From: Balanoglossus misakiensis
Lineage: Eukaryota; Hemichordata
Direction: 5' to 3'
Assembly (NCBI GenBank): GCA_040954595.2
Contig: CM082577.2
Span: forward strand, 8,060,001-8,124,000
Length of the DNA stretch: 64,000 bases
Within the stretch, counting starts at the first letter, position 1. Each line of letters starts with the position of its first letter. Both the position numbers and the translations under genes were made by a program. This document shows positions 42,601-54,749 of the stretch, one piece after another. The notes under the pieces are model-generated. The model was not told where the DNA came from. It made no database searches and saw only the letters and a program-made list of their open reading frames with translations.

Positions 42601-45600
42601 GAGTACAAATGATGGATCCTCTTACATATCTTGTCATTTTTGCGGCTGTGCTAATCCCTCCAGGAAGAGTCTCTTTCTCTCTGTCGACGAATGTTAACTA
42701 AATGCTATATTATACACAGAAAAGGTCGGGAGGGATGAATGTCCCAAAGCTGGCTAGAATCTAAGATGGGTGCAGCTTCGTCGTAAATAATAGCAAGACG
42801 CCTCATAAACAATGTCCAGTTGTGTTACAATTCCAATTAAGCGTTTCCGTGGACTCTCCGCATTAATACAGGACTCATATATCACCTTTTAAGACTTACT
42901 AGTATTTTATCACGATTGATGTGTTACTTTTGGAGACCCACATTATGTCGCCCTGAATGCATGTCCAATTTGAGTGTATGCTTTCTTTCATAAAATCTGT
43001 TCCTTTTTTATGGTCGTTAGACGCGAACACTCTTCAACATGGAAAAGACATTAAGACCTTGTTACCTGTATTTCAAATATCGTGTTAACATTGGATTGTA
43101 TGTCATTTTCGTGTCGTGTCGTTAATTGACATTTCCTAAATTTGTCTACTAAACAGTATAACTCAAAAACGGATTGTAGGAAGTCCACCAAATGTTCAAA
43201 CAATCATACAGTACACATGTATTGATTAACTTTTATGTATAATTCAAGAGAAGTTCAGATTACAAAGAGCCCACCTTTCCCTAATTAGTTTTCTGAAGAC
43301 GACTAGATCATGTCTGCCCTGGCGCTGTCAAAGTAGTGGCTGTTGACATAGTGAATATAATTTTAGCTTGACAACATTATGGCATGTATATAAAACTGTA
43401 ATATACATTGTTGTGTTTAACCGCGTACCAACTCTTAGCGATAAGTGTAGGCAAAATAACAGACTGGCAGTCACAAATGGGACTTGCCGATCCAGGTTAT
43501 TTGGAGAAAAAATTAACCAAGGTGTGGTTAATGGGTGAAACAGGATCTGTCCGTTCACCTTTTCATTTGCATATGAGGAAATTTGATCATTCGTAAATAT
43601 ATACAACATGTCAAGGTCTGTATGTTGAATAGGGCAGCCAGGGGTTGTATGTGCCGAGTTCGATATAGATGTTACATGTCAACATTTCTATATTTAAAGC
43701 TATTTAGCCTCAAATAGCGTTTTGCCTTCCTGCCCTAGCTTCCTGTATAATTTCTGGAAATCGCTTTGTAGTCGGAAAGAAACGCCATGTACACGGACAC
43801 ATACATGTTATTAGCAGCTAACAAAGTGCACGGTTTTGGCATGAACAAGTGAAAGATAATACTGACTCACCAGATCTTAAGTCCCACCTTGTAGGGGCTG
43901 GCGCAGATCGCCTGTCTCCCACAAAAAGAGTCCTATATGCACTTTTTCATCTCCACGTCGTTGCCTTCCTGCAATGACTGACTCGACAATGGCGTGCGTC
44001 CGTTTGAACTGTTGAAAAACAGAATCCGAGCTCCTGACACGAAATACGCTGGACCGGAAAAGGAAAAAAAAACGTCTTCGGTTTTAACCTTAGGATAACG
44101 GTGGAAAACGGAGCACTGTCACACACACTGAAATGTAATACTCCGTATATCGATTCAAGACCTCGACCTTAGTGATCATACGCAGGAAATGGAGATTTTC
44201 AGACACGAAGCGTGTACTTAACAAAAGCGTATTAGAAAAAAAGGACGTTTCTTCTAATGAAGGCTTCAGATAGACGAATTGGTGCAACTTAGTAAACCCA
44301 AAACTGTCCGCAAGGAACGGATTACCGTTGCAACTATACTGTGAACCAGAGGAGCGACTCTGAATTCGATGCTCGTGTGCTGCCTAAGGCTAGTGTATAT
44401 GCGCAGTTGATTTATGAAAAGTCAGCTGACTTGTGATGTAAGGTGTCACACTCTCTCTCTCCGTCTCCCCTACCCTCTCCTCCTCCATCACCGAATTTAT
44501 CATGTTTGGCTATGTTTTCCCACCTTTCCAAGACAAAATCATATTCAACAAATATCATTTATAATAAGCACATGTTTAGCACAAGGCATAAAACGTAATG
44601 CGATTAACATGGAGATTATTATAGTGCACATCGGCCTGTACAGCATTTAGATTATTGTTTGAGCTTGGCTCATTTCCCATTCAAAAACGCAGTGACTGAT
44701 AACGCCGAAGGCGTTCGCTTCAAATTTCATGATTCAACCGTAATGTGGACTTGCTGAGTGACGTCATGATGTAAACGGAGACCAATCATAAAGCTGATAA
44801 TGAAAGTGCTTTGACATTTCTTTGACCAGCATTAACCTGTTGCCCTTATCATCACAGAATTACGAGTAAATCGTCAACCATCTGCTTCCATAGACCGAAG
44901 TTATTTGAAACCAAGATTAATCAGGTCTGGGCAAAGAACGCTCGTTATTTCTCGTTCCATATGTCAGCCGATAAGAGTAACAACTTCTTTATTATAAAAT
45001 ACCAAATGTAAGATGTATTTGCTTTAAAACGATTCCGGTTTCTGGTTTCAGTAAACCAAACTACATTAGAGTGAAATTCAAACACTCGGTTTTATGAATA
45101 TGTAAGGTTTTGGGTATGATGTTGTCTTTCATGGGCCCAGGGGCTTTATGCTACATCGCCTATACTATCTCCTGTGAGGTCTCAATCATGCAATATATTA
45201 AAAGTACAGAAAATAATGGTCCTTTTTGCCATTCGTAATTTATGAATATTTTAGAGAACGTGTAATAACACTTCATGAGTGGTTCTGTAAAAAAAATTGC
45301 ATTGGCACCACATACCTGTATGTATCAATTCACGCCGATTCAGCTAGAGTGTGATTTATTTCTTATTGTAACGTGCTTGAAAATATCTTTCCTACACTAC
45401 ACTACATCATCCATCCACTTTCCTGTTTTAATTCATCAGAATTTCAATTTCTCTCTTATAAAGGTCTACATCTGTACATACATACAGCTGGATTGCATAA
45501 CAATCAATAACATTTCCAACTATACGCAGGTGTTCTTTCGAATTGATTTCATAATTCTTACCCTTCATGGCAGACAGGCGAAAGGGGGCAGCTGTTTTCA

Positions 45601-48600
45601 GACATATTATAGATTATTTTATACTCCCTGTTAACGTTTGGCACTGGAAATGCTATAGTTAAATTCGAAGACATTTTATCCACAAAGAGCAGATAGCTAT
45701 ATTTATTTAGACATTCGCGCACATTCACCTTGTCGCAGGTTTACAAGTCTCTCGGGATTAACAACAGTTGTCCACCCCAAAATACAGTGAGAAACTGCCG
45801 CTTGTAGTGCATAGGACTGTATTGAACCGAAAGTCTCAATTTTGGCGTATTTCTTGAATGTGTATATACGCGGATTTTCATGTGTAGTATGTAGCTGAAA
45901 AGTGCAAGAGCAACATTTATGCGTAGTTGTGAAATAACACTCCAGCACGATCACACTGACTATTATTAATTTGCCGCCGAACATGCAGATATACTTAGAA
46001 AAGGAATATTCCTTGGGAGTTTAATTTACTAGAAGGACATAAGAGTTAATCATGAAAATTAATATACCGGGATAATATATTACCAAGGCTGACATTCCCC
46101 AAAGTCAAAGTTGATTGACGCCGCTCCGCACTTTCTACTATGAAAGATTCGTAAATTATGATTAAGGTAGTATTCGCCTCGAAAATCAGATTACATTTTG
46201 TAGCATTCTGCTCAAGGCAACTTTAGATTATTTTCTCTTAAAATGAGGATAAAATTTGGGGATCACCGCGTAAAATTTGGACTGGGAGAACTGATGAATT
46301 GTCTAAACTTTGAATTTCAAAATGGCCGCCATTCTCTATGCGCAATGGTTTTGGGCCGTGACATTGACTGTCCCGTCGACTTCGCAAATGCCAATTCTCG
46401 GCGGAACTAGCACAGCACTGTTTATTACATTTGATACACTTCTGTTATTAAAAACAGGACATTCTTAGGTCAAGGAAAACCTTTGTTATAGCTACAAGCG
46501 TTTATGAAAACGTTATAACCGGGCCGCTGCCGGAAGCAACGTCCGTGAAGCACGGCATTTATGCGAGTGCCGGCCGTGGCGTAATTAAAAAGGAGACTGT
46601 ATGAGCGCCGGTAAATCACGTCGGTTATTAATTTAGAGATTTGCATTAAATTGTATTTCTTTACGACCTCGATCAAATAATCACTCCATTTAATAAAGAC
46701 CCAATTTATAAGCCCATTTAAGATATTAATACTGGGTTACACGAAATCTTACATTTACTGATCTGGCTTGTTGCCGACGGTAACGATATGATTACTTGAT
46801 ACATATACACACCATTATGGCTTGTGTGTCGTTTGAGCAATAATCATCCCAGCTACGAAAACAAATTATCAGCTACGTCGTACACAACAAATAGTTCTCG
46901 AGGTGGAAGATGGCTGCCGTTTGCAGTGGCCATGTTGGATCAAATCGTGTCGTGTGGCAAAGAGGTCTGAGAGATAAACTCATTTCAACGCATAGCAGAG
47001 TTTACATCATGTCATCCCCGAACAACTTTAACACGTCAAAGTCTTTAACTCCAATGCATACAGCAACCCATATTTACTCAATCTAGATTTTTTCCGCAAG
47101 AGCTCGTTTAGTTTTAAGCATAAAGTGAACTTTTTGTGTAGAAAAATGCGAAACTCCAAAACCGCCCGATGAAATAAGTATGAATTCGCACGTTTGTTAA
47201 CGCACTCCGTTCCTTCTTCTCGGCTGTTTGCACTATACGTAGACTTAATTTAAAACAACTTGTCGGTGCCATTTTGCTATTGGTCGATTAAACGATGATG
47301 AAGTGATCCTTCGTGGATGGATTGCTGTTACTGATACAAGTATACCGTCTATTGACCCCAATCGTAAGAGTCAGAGGAGGTCTGGCGTATTCGCGAATTA
47401 CCGCGGAAGATGGTTTCAAGAACAGCGACGAACAAGAAGATACAGGCGAAGTAGTGCCTTTTCATTTGTCAATCACTATAGTGATAAATTTGCTGCATCT
47501 ATACTACGTTCATTTCTGTGATCTTTTTAACCTTTAACTACTAGTATTCTTCCAATGTAGCTCATTTATTGCATACGACGCGTCGTGCCTTGTGTTTACA
47601 AACGTTTTTCTCTTAAAATTAAAACCTCTTATGGGAGCGGACTTTCAGTGTGTTGGCTATATTATCACCAAAGCCCTCATACGCCGCAGTTAACCCTGTG
47701 TGCACAACGACGTGGACAACAAAAGCTAGTCCCTGATTCGAGTCAGAAATACAGTCTTGCCTAAGCTTAGAAATCCTTGAAAACATCGATGTAAAGGTGT
47801 CCCCCCTCTTAAATCTAACTGTACAGAGAGCGGTCAGAGTAATCAGAGATATATGGAATTCGTTTTATGGGGAAACGCCATGAGCGCTTGTGTTTGGCGT
47901 GTGATTCTTCGCCCACAGAATAAAACTTCAAAGGATCTCTAAGTGGCCGGGGAGATGCTTTACCACATAATCTTAATCGCCAATTTTAGGAGCTTTGATT
48001 GAATGGAGACTTCTGGGAAATAGAAGGCGTAGACGGCAACGAGATTCCTGAGCATCAGTATTCACAATTTAGAAATAGCTGTTCTTAGTCATATAACAGC
48101 TGAATCGATTATCCACGCAAATCCCCTGTTAGAAATTCACCATTTGAAACACAAACGCAAACCGGCTCCCGTTTCGCGGCCACTCATAACTCCCAGGGTA
48201 TCAATTTTCTCTCGAAAACTCGAAACTGTGCAACAATGTAAGACTGAACATACACGTTTGAGGTTCGCCCATAGAAAGTGGATTCTCAATCTCAATGCGT
48301 GAACTCTCTGGTAAATATCAGACTGTCATGAATACACACAAGAAATCATATCTTTGCTAAAAAGACGGGATAATCCTACCTTATGCATGTACTTCATAAA
48401 ACAGACATTCCATGTCATATTTCTATGTGTAATCACGGTAAAAGCTCTATGACAGTAAGATCCGTTTAAGTTGCAGGCGACACTAGGCTTGACGTATTGT
48501 AAACTTTCTGTCACCACGGGGGCAGGGGATGGAGATGTGTCATCTAACAGTGATATCTAACAATGGCAAACCTCTAAGCCAAATGATCATGATATAGCGA

Positions 48601-50997
48601 ACGTATACGCAGGTCTTTAGTTCGCCAATTACATTGTGTTTTAGAAAAACGAGATATAATATGGTAGACGGAGAGCCGGTGGTAAACACCGGGTTATTTT
48701 TAGTTTCCCAACACAACTAACTATCCATATAAATTTCCACGACCATGGTTAACAGTAATAACAACTTCTTGCTACACTGCTAACTTCTCATGATTGTCAA
48801 CTCCGCACTGAACGAGTATAGGCATAGGCAGTAGAGGGGGGTTAATCTCGTACTATGACTTATATTCCTCAAACGTTATTTCTTGACGTGTTTGCTTCCT
48901 TGATACCTCGCGGCTTTCACGTCGTCAAAGTCATACAGTGAACATTTACCGGTAAGCGTTGCTCATTTATTTTTTAAATGGCTGGTAGCCTTGCGGCCAT
49001 TCTGGATTTCAAATGTATAAAATCAATTAAGAGTGGACTGTTACCGCGGTTGCTGTTATTAATGTCCCTTATTTTTCTCTGACTTGAAATTTGCTACCCA
49101 ACATTACGTGGGTGGGGGGGGGGGGTTAGGCAAAATTCCAGTTGAATTTTACGCCTAAAATATTTTTCATTTACGTGGTCCTCCCACCCCAATGCCCGCA
49201 ATTCGGAATATCCCGTATCTTTTTAACTCCTAGTTTATTCTAGTAAGGTTGTGTAAGATAGTTTATTAAGGATTTTCACACCTCTGAAAATAATGATAAG
49301 CCGTTCTGAAACTCGAGACCAACGCTGTGTCTCGGCAAGGGAAGTGCGTAAGTGACGTCATCGTCGGCGTGTATTTTTAATATCATATCCCCGCGGTATT
49401 GGAGAGATTCGCGATAGAAAAAAAACGAAGAAAATCCAAGTAGAAGATTATTCAACTTAAAGATTATACAAGGAACGTATACATGGTCAACTCCGTGTTC
49501 AACGTGTAAATGCTGTGAATATTACTTCTGCAATAAAACGTCTCGAAGCGTTAAACACGCAGTAACCATGGTACCAACAGAGAGGCTTGGCACGTAACAT
49601 ACTATGATGAGTGTACAAGATACACATGTATATAGTGATCCGTCTTTGAGAATTCTCCGTTAATTACTAAATTCCCAATCATTTTAAAGCATTCATTTTC
49701 TGCAGATCGCGGGGGGGGGGGGGGGGGGCGATTGAAAACCGAAACTACAGCTTCTGTTCATACCACCTCAACATTTTACTTCCATCACATAGACAACGCG
49801 GACACGAATGCAGCCATGTTTTTTTTTTTTACATTTAAGACGCCCCCAGGCGATGTAATGGAAAAACCCAACAATCAGTGTTGTCTGCAGAATAATCTGA
49901 GTTTCTACAAAAGCACTTCATCATTCAGTGCTTCTTTGTAAAAATTAAACTTCTGTCACTATATGTAAAGCATTTTGTTGCTATTTGAGTGCATCTCAAC
50001 AAGAACGACGAAAACTCCGACAACTCATTTCCAGTTCAGACAAAGTCATTCAGCCTGCTTATACTTATGGGATTTTTCAATTGGTACGAGGGGAGATTTG
50101 TAGCGTAGCTTACTTCCGTTAAGATCAGTCAAAATTCTTTCGCCCTTGAACCCCAGAAAGGAGAGGCATCTGTTTTTCTAAAGAGGTGGTAATCGCGCGA
50201 AGATGATTCAGTTGTTCTAATACACTGTCGCAGATGGCTTTAGACTTGTTTGGGAGAACTTTATTCGTTGCGAAACCGTGATGTTTAGAAATTCAGTGCA
50301 AACCCAATCAAACGCGTCAGTACAACATAGTGCGAACATATATATTCAGAAAGCGGACAACCTATAAAAATAATTGAAACTTTAATGTAGTTATTACGAA
50401 AAAGATTGAAAGGTAGTGAGTGATTCAGTTGGTATATTTACATGTAAATGACTTGTTTGGGTAGGTGACAGGCAAACTCGTAATTCGAAGGTCCACCAAT
50501 CAATGTATGACGAACAATTCACTTTACGCATACATAGGCCAACAGCACAAGAATTGCGTTTGGTAAAAATTGGTTCAAACATAATTGCATTTCAAAAGAG
50601 CGAATTTCAGGGAATATTTGTGTTTTTCATTTGTCATAGTCACACAGTAGATTTTAGGTGGAAACGCTCAAAATAACTCGCAAAGCTTCCCCTTGACAAC
50701 GTTGTTTACCTAGACGCAGATGGTTGTCAAGGAGTGTCTCAAGTGTCATATTGGAGACTGTTTTGAAATCGTCCGTCAATAAAATAACATTTCAAGGCTT
50801 GGGTAATAGCCTTTGTGTCAAATAACAAGGTTGATAATTTTGGTCTTTTTGCATTTACGCAAAAAAAAATATTTTGCGCGAAGAAAATCTGTATCGCTGT
50901 CTAACCTTTGGTACCCATGTATTATGTTATCTTCATGGCCTGTCAGCATGTTTATGTTTTGTATAATTATAACCCTTTTGTCAGGTAGCATCATCCC
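39677..50997. other. no gene recognised
   Basis: It holds a poly-C tract at 41195-41206, two poly-G tracts and CRE palindromes at 44759 and 49353. A TAAT-rich block with retained CpGs lies at 46581-46656. Frames up to 119 codons look random. Confidence 0.55.
49711..49728. repeat. poly-G tract (18 G)
   Basis: The longest homopolymer of the window. Another G run (12) is at 49124-49135. Confidence 0.9.
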
Positions 50998-51150
50998 CAC
51001 CCACCCCAATCTGATTAAAATCAGATGTAGGGAACGGCGACGTGTTTTTTTTATGCTGTCGCCTACACCTGCGCCTACAGTGTGAGGCGACAGCATAAAA
51101 AAACACGTCGCCGTTCCCTACATCTGATTTTAATCAGATTGCACCCACCC
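50998..51150. repeat. 9-bp target-site duplication around the 135-bp MITE
   Basis: CACCCACCC occurs at 50998-51006 and at 51142-51150, directly abutting the inverted ends. The bases further out do not match. The motif is C-rich and of low complexity, so exact length is slightly uncertain. Confidence 0.75.
51007..51141. mobile_element. 135-bp palindromic MITE with terminal hairpin
   Basis: Two inverted arms of about 57 bp (from 51007, and ending at 51141) are almost perfect complements; the clearest difference is 8 T against 7 A. They begin CAATCTGATTAAAATCAGAT, itself a hairpin. A short centre (about 51069-51079) separates them. The 9-bp direct repeats CACCCACCC flank the element at 50998-51006 and 51142-51150 and fit a target-site duplication. 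There is no coding capacity. A 9-bp duplication is usual for Mutator-like elements; assignment to a superfamily is inference. Confidence 0.88.
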
Positions 51151-52977
51151 TAGACTTGAAAATCTTACGCTTGTCACATTGGCACTACTTTCTCCCAGCA
51201 ATAACGGAAGTAAATAAAAAAGAGTAAACGGTGACTGTTTGTAGTTTCATTTCACGATTCCTACGATACATCACGGTTCAGTTAGAATGCTTTCTGCCAA
51301 TAAATATTCATGCTTAGGGGCAAGGCCGTACATTACAATTTCCGGAATGCTCTTTAGTTTGCTTATTTGATCACATCACGTGATGGGGTTTGACTGCATC
51401 AGTCTACTTTGAATAAAACGTTCATTTCCTGTGTCTCTCCGAATGGTGTGATGGGCAAGCCAATATCAGTTTCTGTCGAGGCGCGTGGAAATCAGGGAAG
51501 AGAGAAGGGTTCTATAGCGTCATTTCCTAACAAGCGATTAACCGGCGTAGGATTTGGAGTCAGGATTTCAGTGGATTTCCTGTGTGACGTATTCTCTACA
51601 AACGCGCCAGATAAAACCCTAGAACGAACTGCCTCTAGTCAGGCAGTTCATAGACATCAAATTGTCACGCATCCCCGCTCAAAAGATATATATAACAAGG
51701 TACCTTGTAAATTGTGCAAGAACATAGCTTAATAAGAATCATACGATTCTCTCAGGCTTTTGAAGGTAGCGTTCCTTTGTGTCAGGAGAGAGTGGACAAA
51801 GAAACGATGACAGTGTCATGTGGACCTACTTTTAAAGGCGATTTCGATAGCTGGACACGTACGTGTTTCCTGAAACCAGTTTTAAAATAGGGCAATCCAG
51901 CTTTTCGTGAATTGTCAATTTTGCCAAAATTCGCCATTTATAGTGATTCCAGGCGATTTTGTGAAGAAGATCTCGGGCGACCTACTTCTTACGACCCGAC
52001 GAACAGTTGAAATCGCCCTGCTGGAACATATAGATCAGACAAATTTCTGTTGTATTGACTTGGAAACATAATATCAGGAGTGATTCGACAAAGCGATAAG
52101 TCTAGACTGATTTCGAATAAAGAATAGTGGATGCTTCAGAGTTGTTCACTGAATTGGAATCATTGATTGCGATGACAAATTTGCACAGACATGTTTGATT
52201 GCGGAAATCCTCACTATTGCTTAGTTTGGCTGTTTTGATGATATACCTATGTCTTTTCGCTAATTATTTGACAGATGTAGGTAGCAAGTATTATCAATCT
52301 CAGACTCTAAACTTGGAAGGAATATTAAAAGTTTCTCAAATGCCGACCAATGGCAAAGGCGGGTAGTTCGCCCAACGATATCCAAAGAGTCAATGAAACT
52401 GGTCCACTATTATTTTATGGTGCCCGCGTATAGATAGTCCATCCTTGTGACATTTGAAGCGCGTTCACTTTCTGAACTTTGCGTGAACCAGTCAAACAGG
52501 TCAATTTAACTGTAGACTATCTCGAACCTCTATGATGAAATGTAATCCAGCCTTAGGGCTGCCGCTGATAAACTGTACGCAGAATACTCAAATTTCTAGA
52601 GTCCTACCTCTCCAGATAAATCAACAAACGAGTTGAAGAAGAAAACCGTTCGTTTTACCTGTAAGACAATTTGATGCTAAACATCCATCATGATCGTTTT
52701 CTGCATTTTGTAATCCTTTATATTTTTTTTCCCAGATGATAATTAGCAAACAGGGATTTTCTATGTGGGAGATTATGTTCTGTCGTGTGGGCCTAGGGCA
52801 AGTCTTCTATCAAAATGGCTGCCTTTGGGAAGCATTAATCAGGTTGTTTGTCTGAATCTGTCCGATTACCATGGTTACATCTGGTGTTTTACGTGAAGCG
52901 CGATGCGTGCTCACTTTCTGACGTCACCAACGGCCGTACGTCTTGAGGTACACATATCTTTAATTTGCTAACAGTAG
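51151..52977. other. no gene recognised
   Basis: This lies between the two intact MITEs. The 107-codon frame from 51409 has no recognisable domain. A CRE palindrome at 52919 lies 59 bp left of the 430-bp element's target duplication. Confidence 0.55.
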
Positions 52978-53425
52978 ACACAACTGTAGTCTCGGTTACC
53001 CAGAGCCCTCTGCTTCTTCCGTTAGGCACTCCATGCAGAAAGAGGGTCTGGGGAAACCCGGTAGACAAACCGTCAGGCGGAATCGGGACAGCTGCGATGC
53101 ATGACGGGAGATTAATATTCCAAAATGGCGACGTCCTGCGCGCGAACCCACGGCCGACATGTATGACATACGATAAAGAAAACATGCTGAGAAGTGCTAG
53201 ACCTGCTAAAACTGTATACAAATTGAAAAGAGGGAGAGAAGTTTGGTAAATAGTTTTCTAATATCGTCATATCATAATATCGTATCGAATATTAATCTCC
53301 CGTCATGCATCGCAGCTGTCCCGATTCCGCCTGACGGTTTGTCTACCGGGTTTCCCCAGACCCTCTTTCTGGAGTGCCTAACGGAAGAAGCAGAGGGCTC
53401 TGGGTAACCGAGACTAACACAACTG
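52978..53425. repeat. 9-bp target-site duplication around the 430-bp fold-back element
   Basis: ACACAACTG is at 52978-52986 and at 53417-53425, each touching the outer base of an inverted arm. The next bases outward (G and G) do not extend it convincingly. Confidence 0.88.
52987..53416. mobile_element. 430-bp fold-back MITE with long inverted arms
   Basis: The left arm 52987-53120 (134 bp) and right arm 53287-53416 (130 bp) are reverse complements. The only difference I find is a 4-bp insertion (TGCA or equivalent) in the left arm near 53032-53037. The ends read TAGTCTCGGTTACCC and its complement. The centre, 53121-53286, is unique, with an AT-rich right part. The 9-bp direct repeats ACACAACTG flank it. 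No transposase is encoded; two overlapping open frames here arise from the arms. The near identity of the arms suggests recent insertion or gene conversion. Confidence 0.92.
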
Positions 53426-53452
53426 GTGTTAAAGTGGCAGGCGACAAGGCAA

Positions 53453-53685
53453 CTTCATGACCCCTACGTGACCTTACATCCTTGTACTTCCGGTGGTTTG
53501 GGGTTGTCAAAAATGAACATTTTGGTACAAGAAATGTGAAAAAGAATCGTCTTGGTAAATCAGTAGTTATGTCTTGACTGCAGCTGCATTTAAAGAGTTT
53601 TTTTTGTAGAATTTTTCACAGGACCGGGATTTGAAGCCAAGAGAAGTACGAGGATGTACACTAAGGTCATGTAGGGGTCATGAAG
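53453..53685. repeat. shorter degenerate inverted repeat
   Basis: The left arm 53453-53490 and right arm 53643-53685 are complementary apart from about two substitutions and a 5-nt insertion (GTGTA) in the right arm. The spacer is about 150 bp. The right arm continues, on the minus strand, into a frame with a hydrophobic run and NPGP (about 53620-53660). That is reminiscent of the N-terminus of some non-LTR retrotransposon ORF2 proteins, so both arms may be inverted fragments of one element. No clear target duplication was found. Confidence 0.6.
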
Positions 53686-53909
53686 ATGGCCTATTGCCCA
53701 TCGTTTGTTGTCTGTGTTACCTGCGAGGCTTTCACCGTCCCTGGTTTGCAACTTATATCTGATTCTCTGCCATACACCAACGTCCCTATGGCAGAACACA
53801 GAACCGGTATAGCATTGAGAATAGAGCTACATGTACACTCGCTAACTACTTTGCTCTCCCTTGTGAACTAAGCTTCGTGATAACGCATTGTGGTAAAAAC
53901 GTATCGGCC

Positions 53910-54056
53910 ATGCGGGCCTCGGAGTCTTACAGCAAACTGTGTACGCTAATTCTCCCTGTACTCGGTTGCATACTACTGATAGTACTGCATGCGTGGGTTT
54001 ACCTGCGAGTCGCCTTCGGATGCACATTTTCCTGCAAAGAAAGCCGTGATGAATAA
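53910..54056 (+). CDS. hypothetical 48-residue single-pass membrane micro-ORF
   Basis: ATG at 53910 and TAA at 54054 enclose 48 codons. Residues 10-32 are strongly hydrophobic (LCTLILPVLGCILLIVLHAW), followed by an Arg and a Cys/Lys/Glu-rich tail ending in CKESRDE. It could be a micropeptide, the first exon of a type II membrane protein, or chance. No homologue is recognised, the frame is short enough to occur by chance, and there is no evidence of transcription. Confidence 0.22.
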   Translation: MRASESYSKLCTLILPVLGCILLIVLHAWVYLRVAFGCTFSCKESRDE

Positions 54057-54553
54057 CATAAAGGTCATTAGAAACGTTGAGGTGTTTGTTAAAGATCCTG
54101 TAATTTCATTATCGCACTGCTAAGGCCCCTATATTGACTGTAAATTTATTCTCTTTATTGAGGCATGTTAAATCTCAACTAAATGCATCTTTACAGCTCT
54201 GATAAAGCCAGGTTAAAAGACAGTAGCCCTGTCTCACGTCTGTCTGTACAGATCTGTGTTGGTGTCAAGATGTTTGTCTGTCTGTCGGCCTCTGACTCTT
54301 AGCTTTCTGATTGTTCTCCAAGATTTCGATTTGAACAAACCAATCACAAATAAGGACTTCAAATCAATATGCTGCTGATGTACGAATAAATTAAGTAACG
54401 ACGAAAAAGGATCGCGTTATTTTCTTTGATGATGTTGTCAGAAGACCTTAGTAGAACGGCTGCCCAAACATGGTCAGGTTGATTCAGCAGTTTGCCACTT
54501 GGGGGCGCTATTGAAAGATAACTGCACACGAATGTACGCCATCAGCGATGTAT

Positions 54554-54620
54554 CAATCTGATTAAAATCATCTGTAGAGATAGGCAGAGTCTTGCCGCGC
54601 TGTACGTTTTCGTTGGAGGT
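54554..54620 (+). mobile_element. diverged terminus of the AATCTGATT MITE family
   Basis: CAATCTGATTAAAATCATCT begins at 54554 and matches the family terminus with one change in the hairpin. Similarity fades after GTAGAGATAGGC. The right boundary is not defined. Confidence 0.5.
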
Positions 54621-54749
54621 GTTTGGTGGCGCTCTTCACTGAAAAGTCGAATGGAATGTCCAGAACGGTGGCGCTCTGTATTTGCATGTCCAAAACTTGA
54701 TTGCAGAGGATTCAATCCTGAATACATTTATGTCAATAAAATGGCAAAC

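Noticed and set aside
52889-53249. Open frames of 110 and 94 codons
   Set aside because: Both lie largely in the left arm of the 430-bp fold-back element and are by-products of it.
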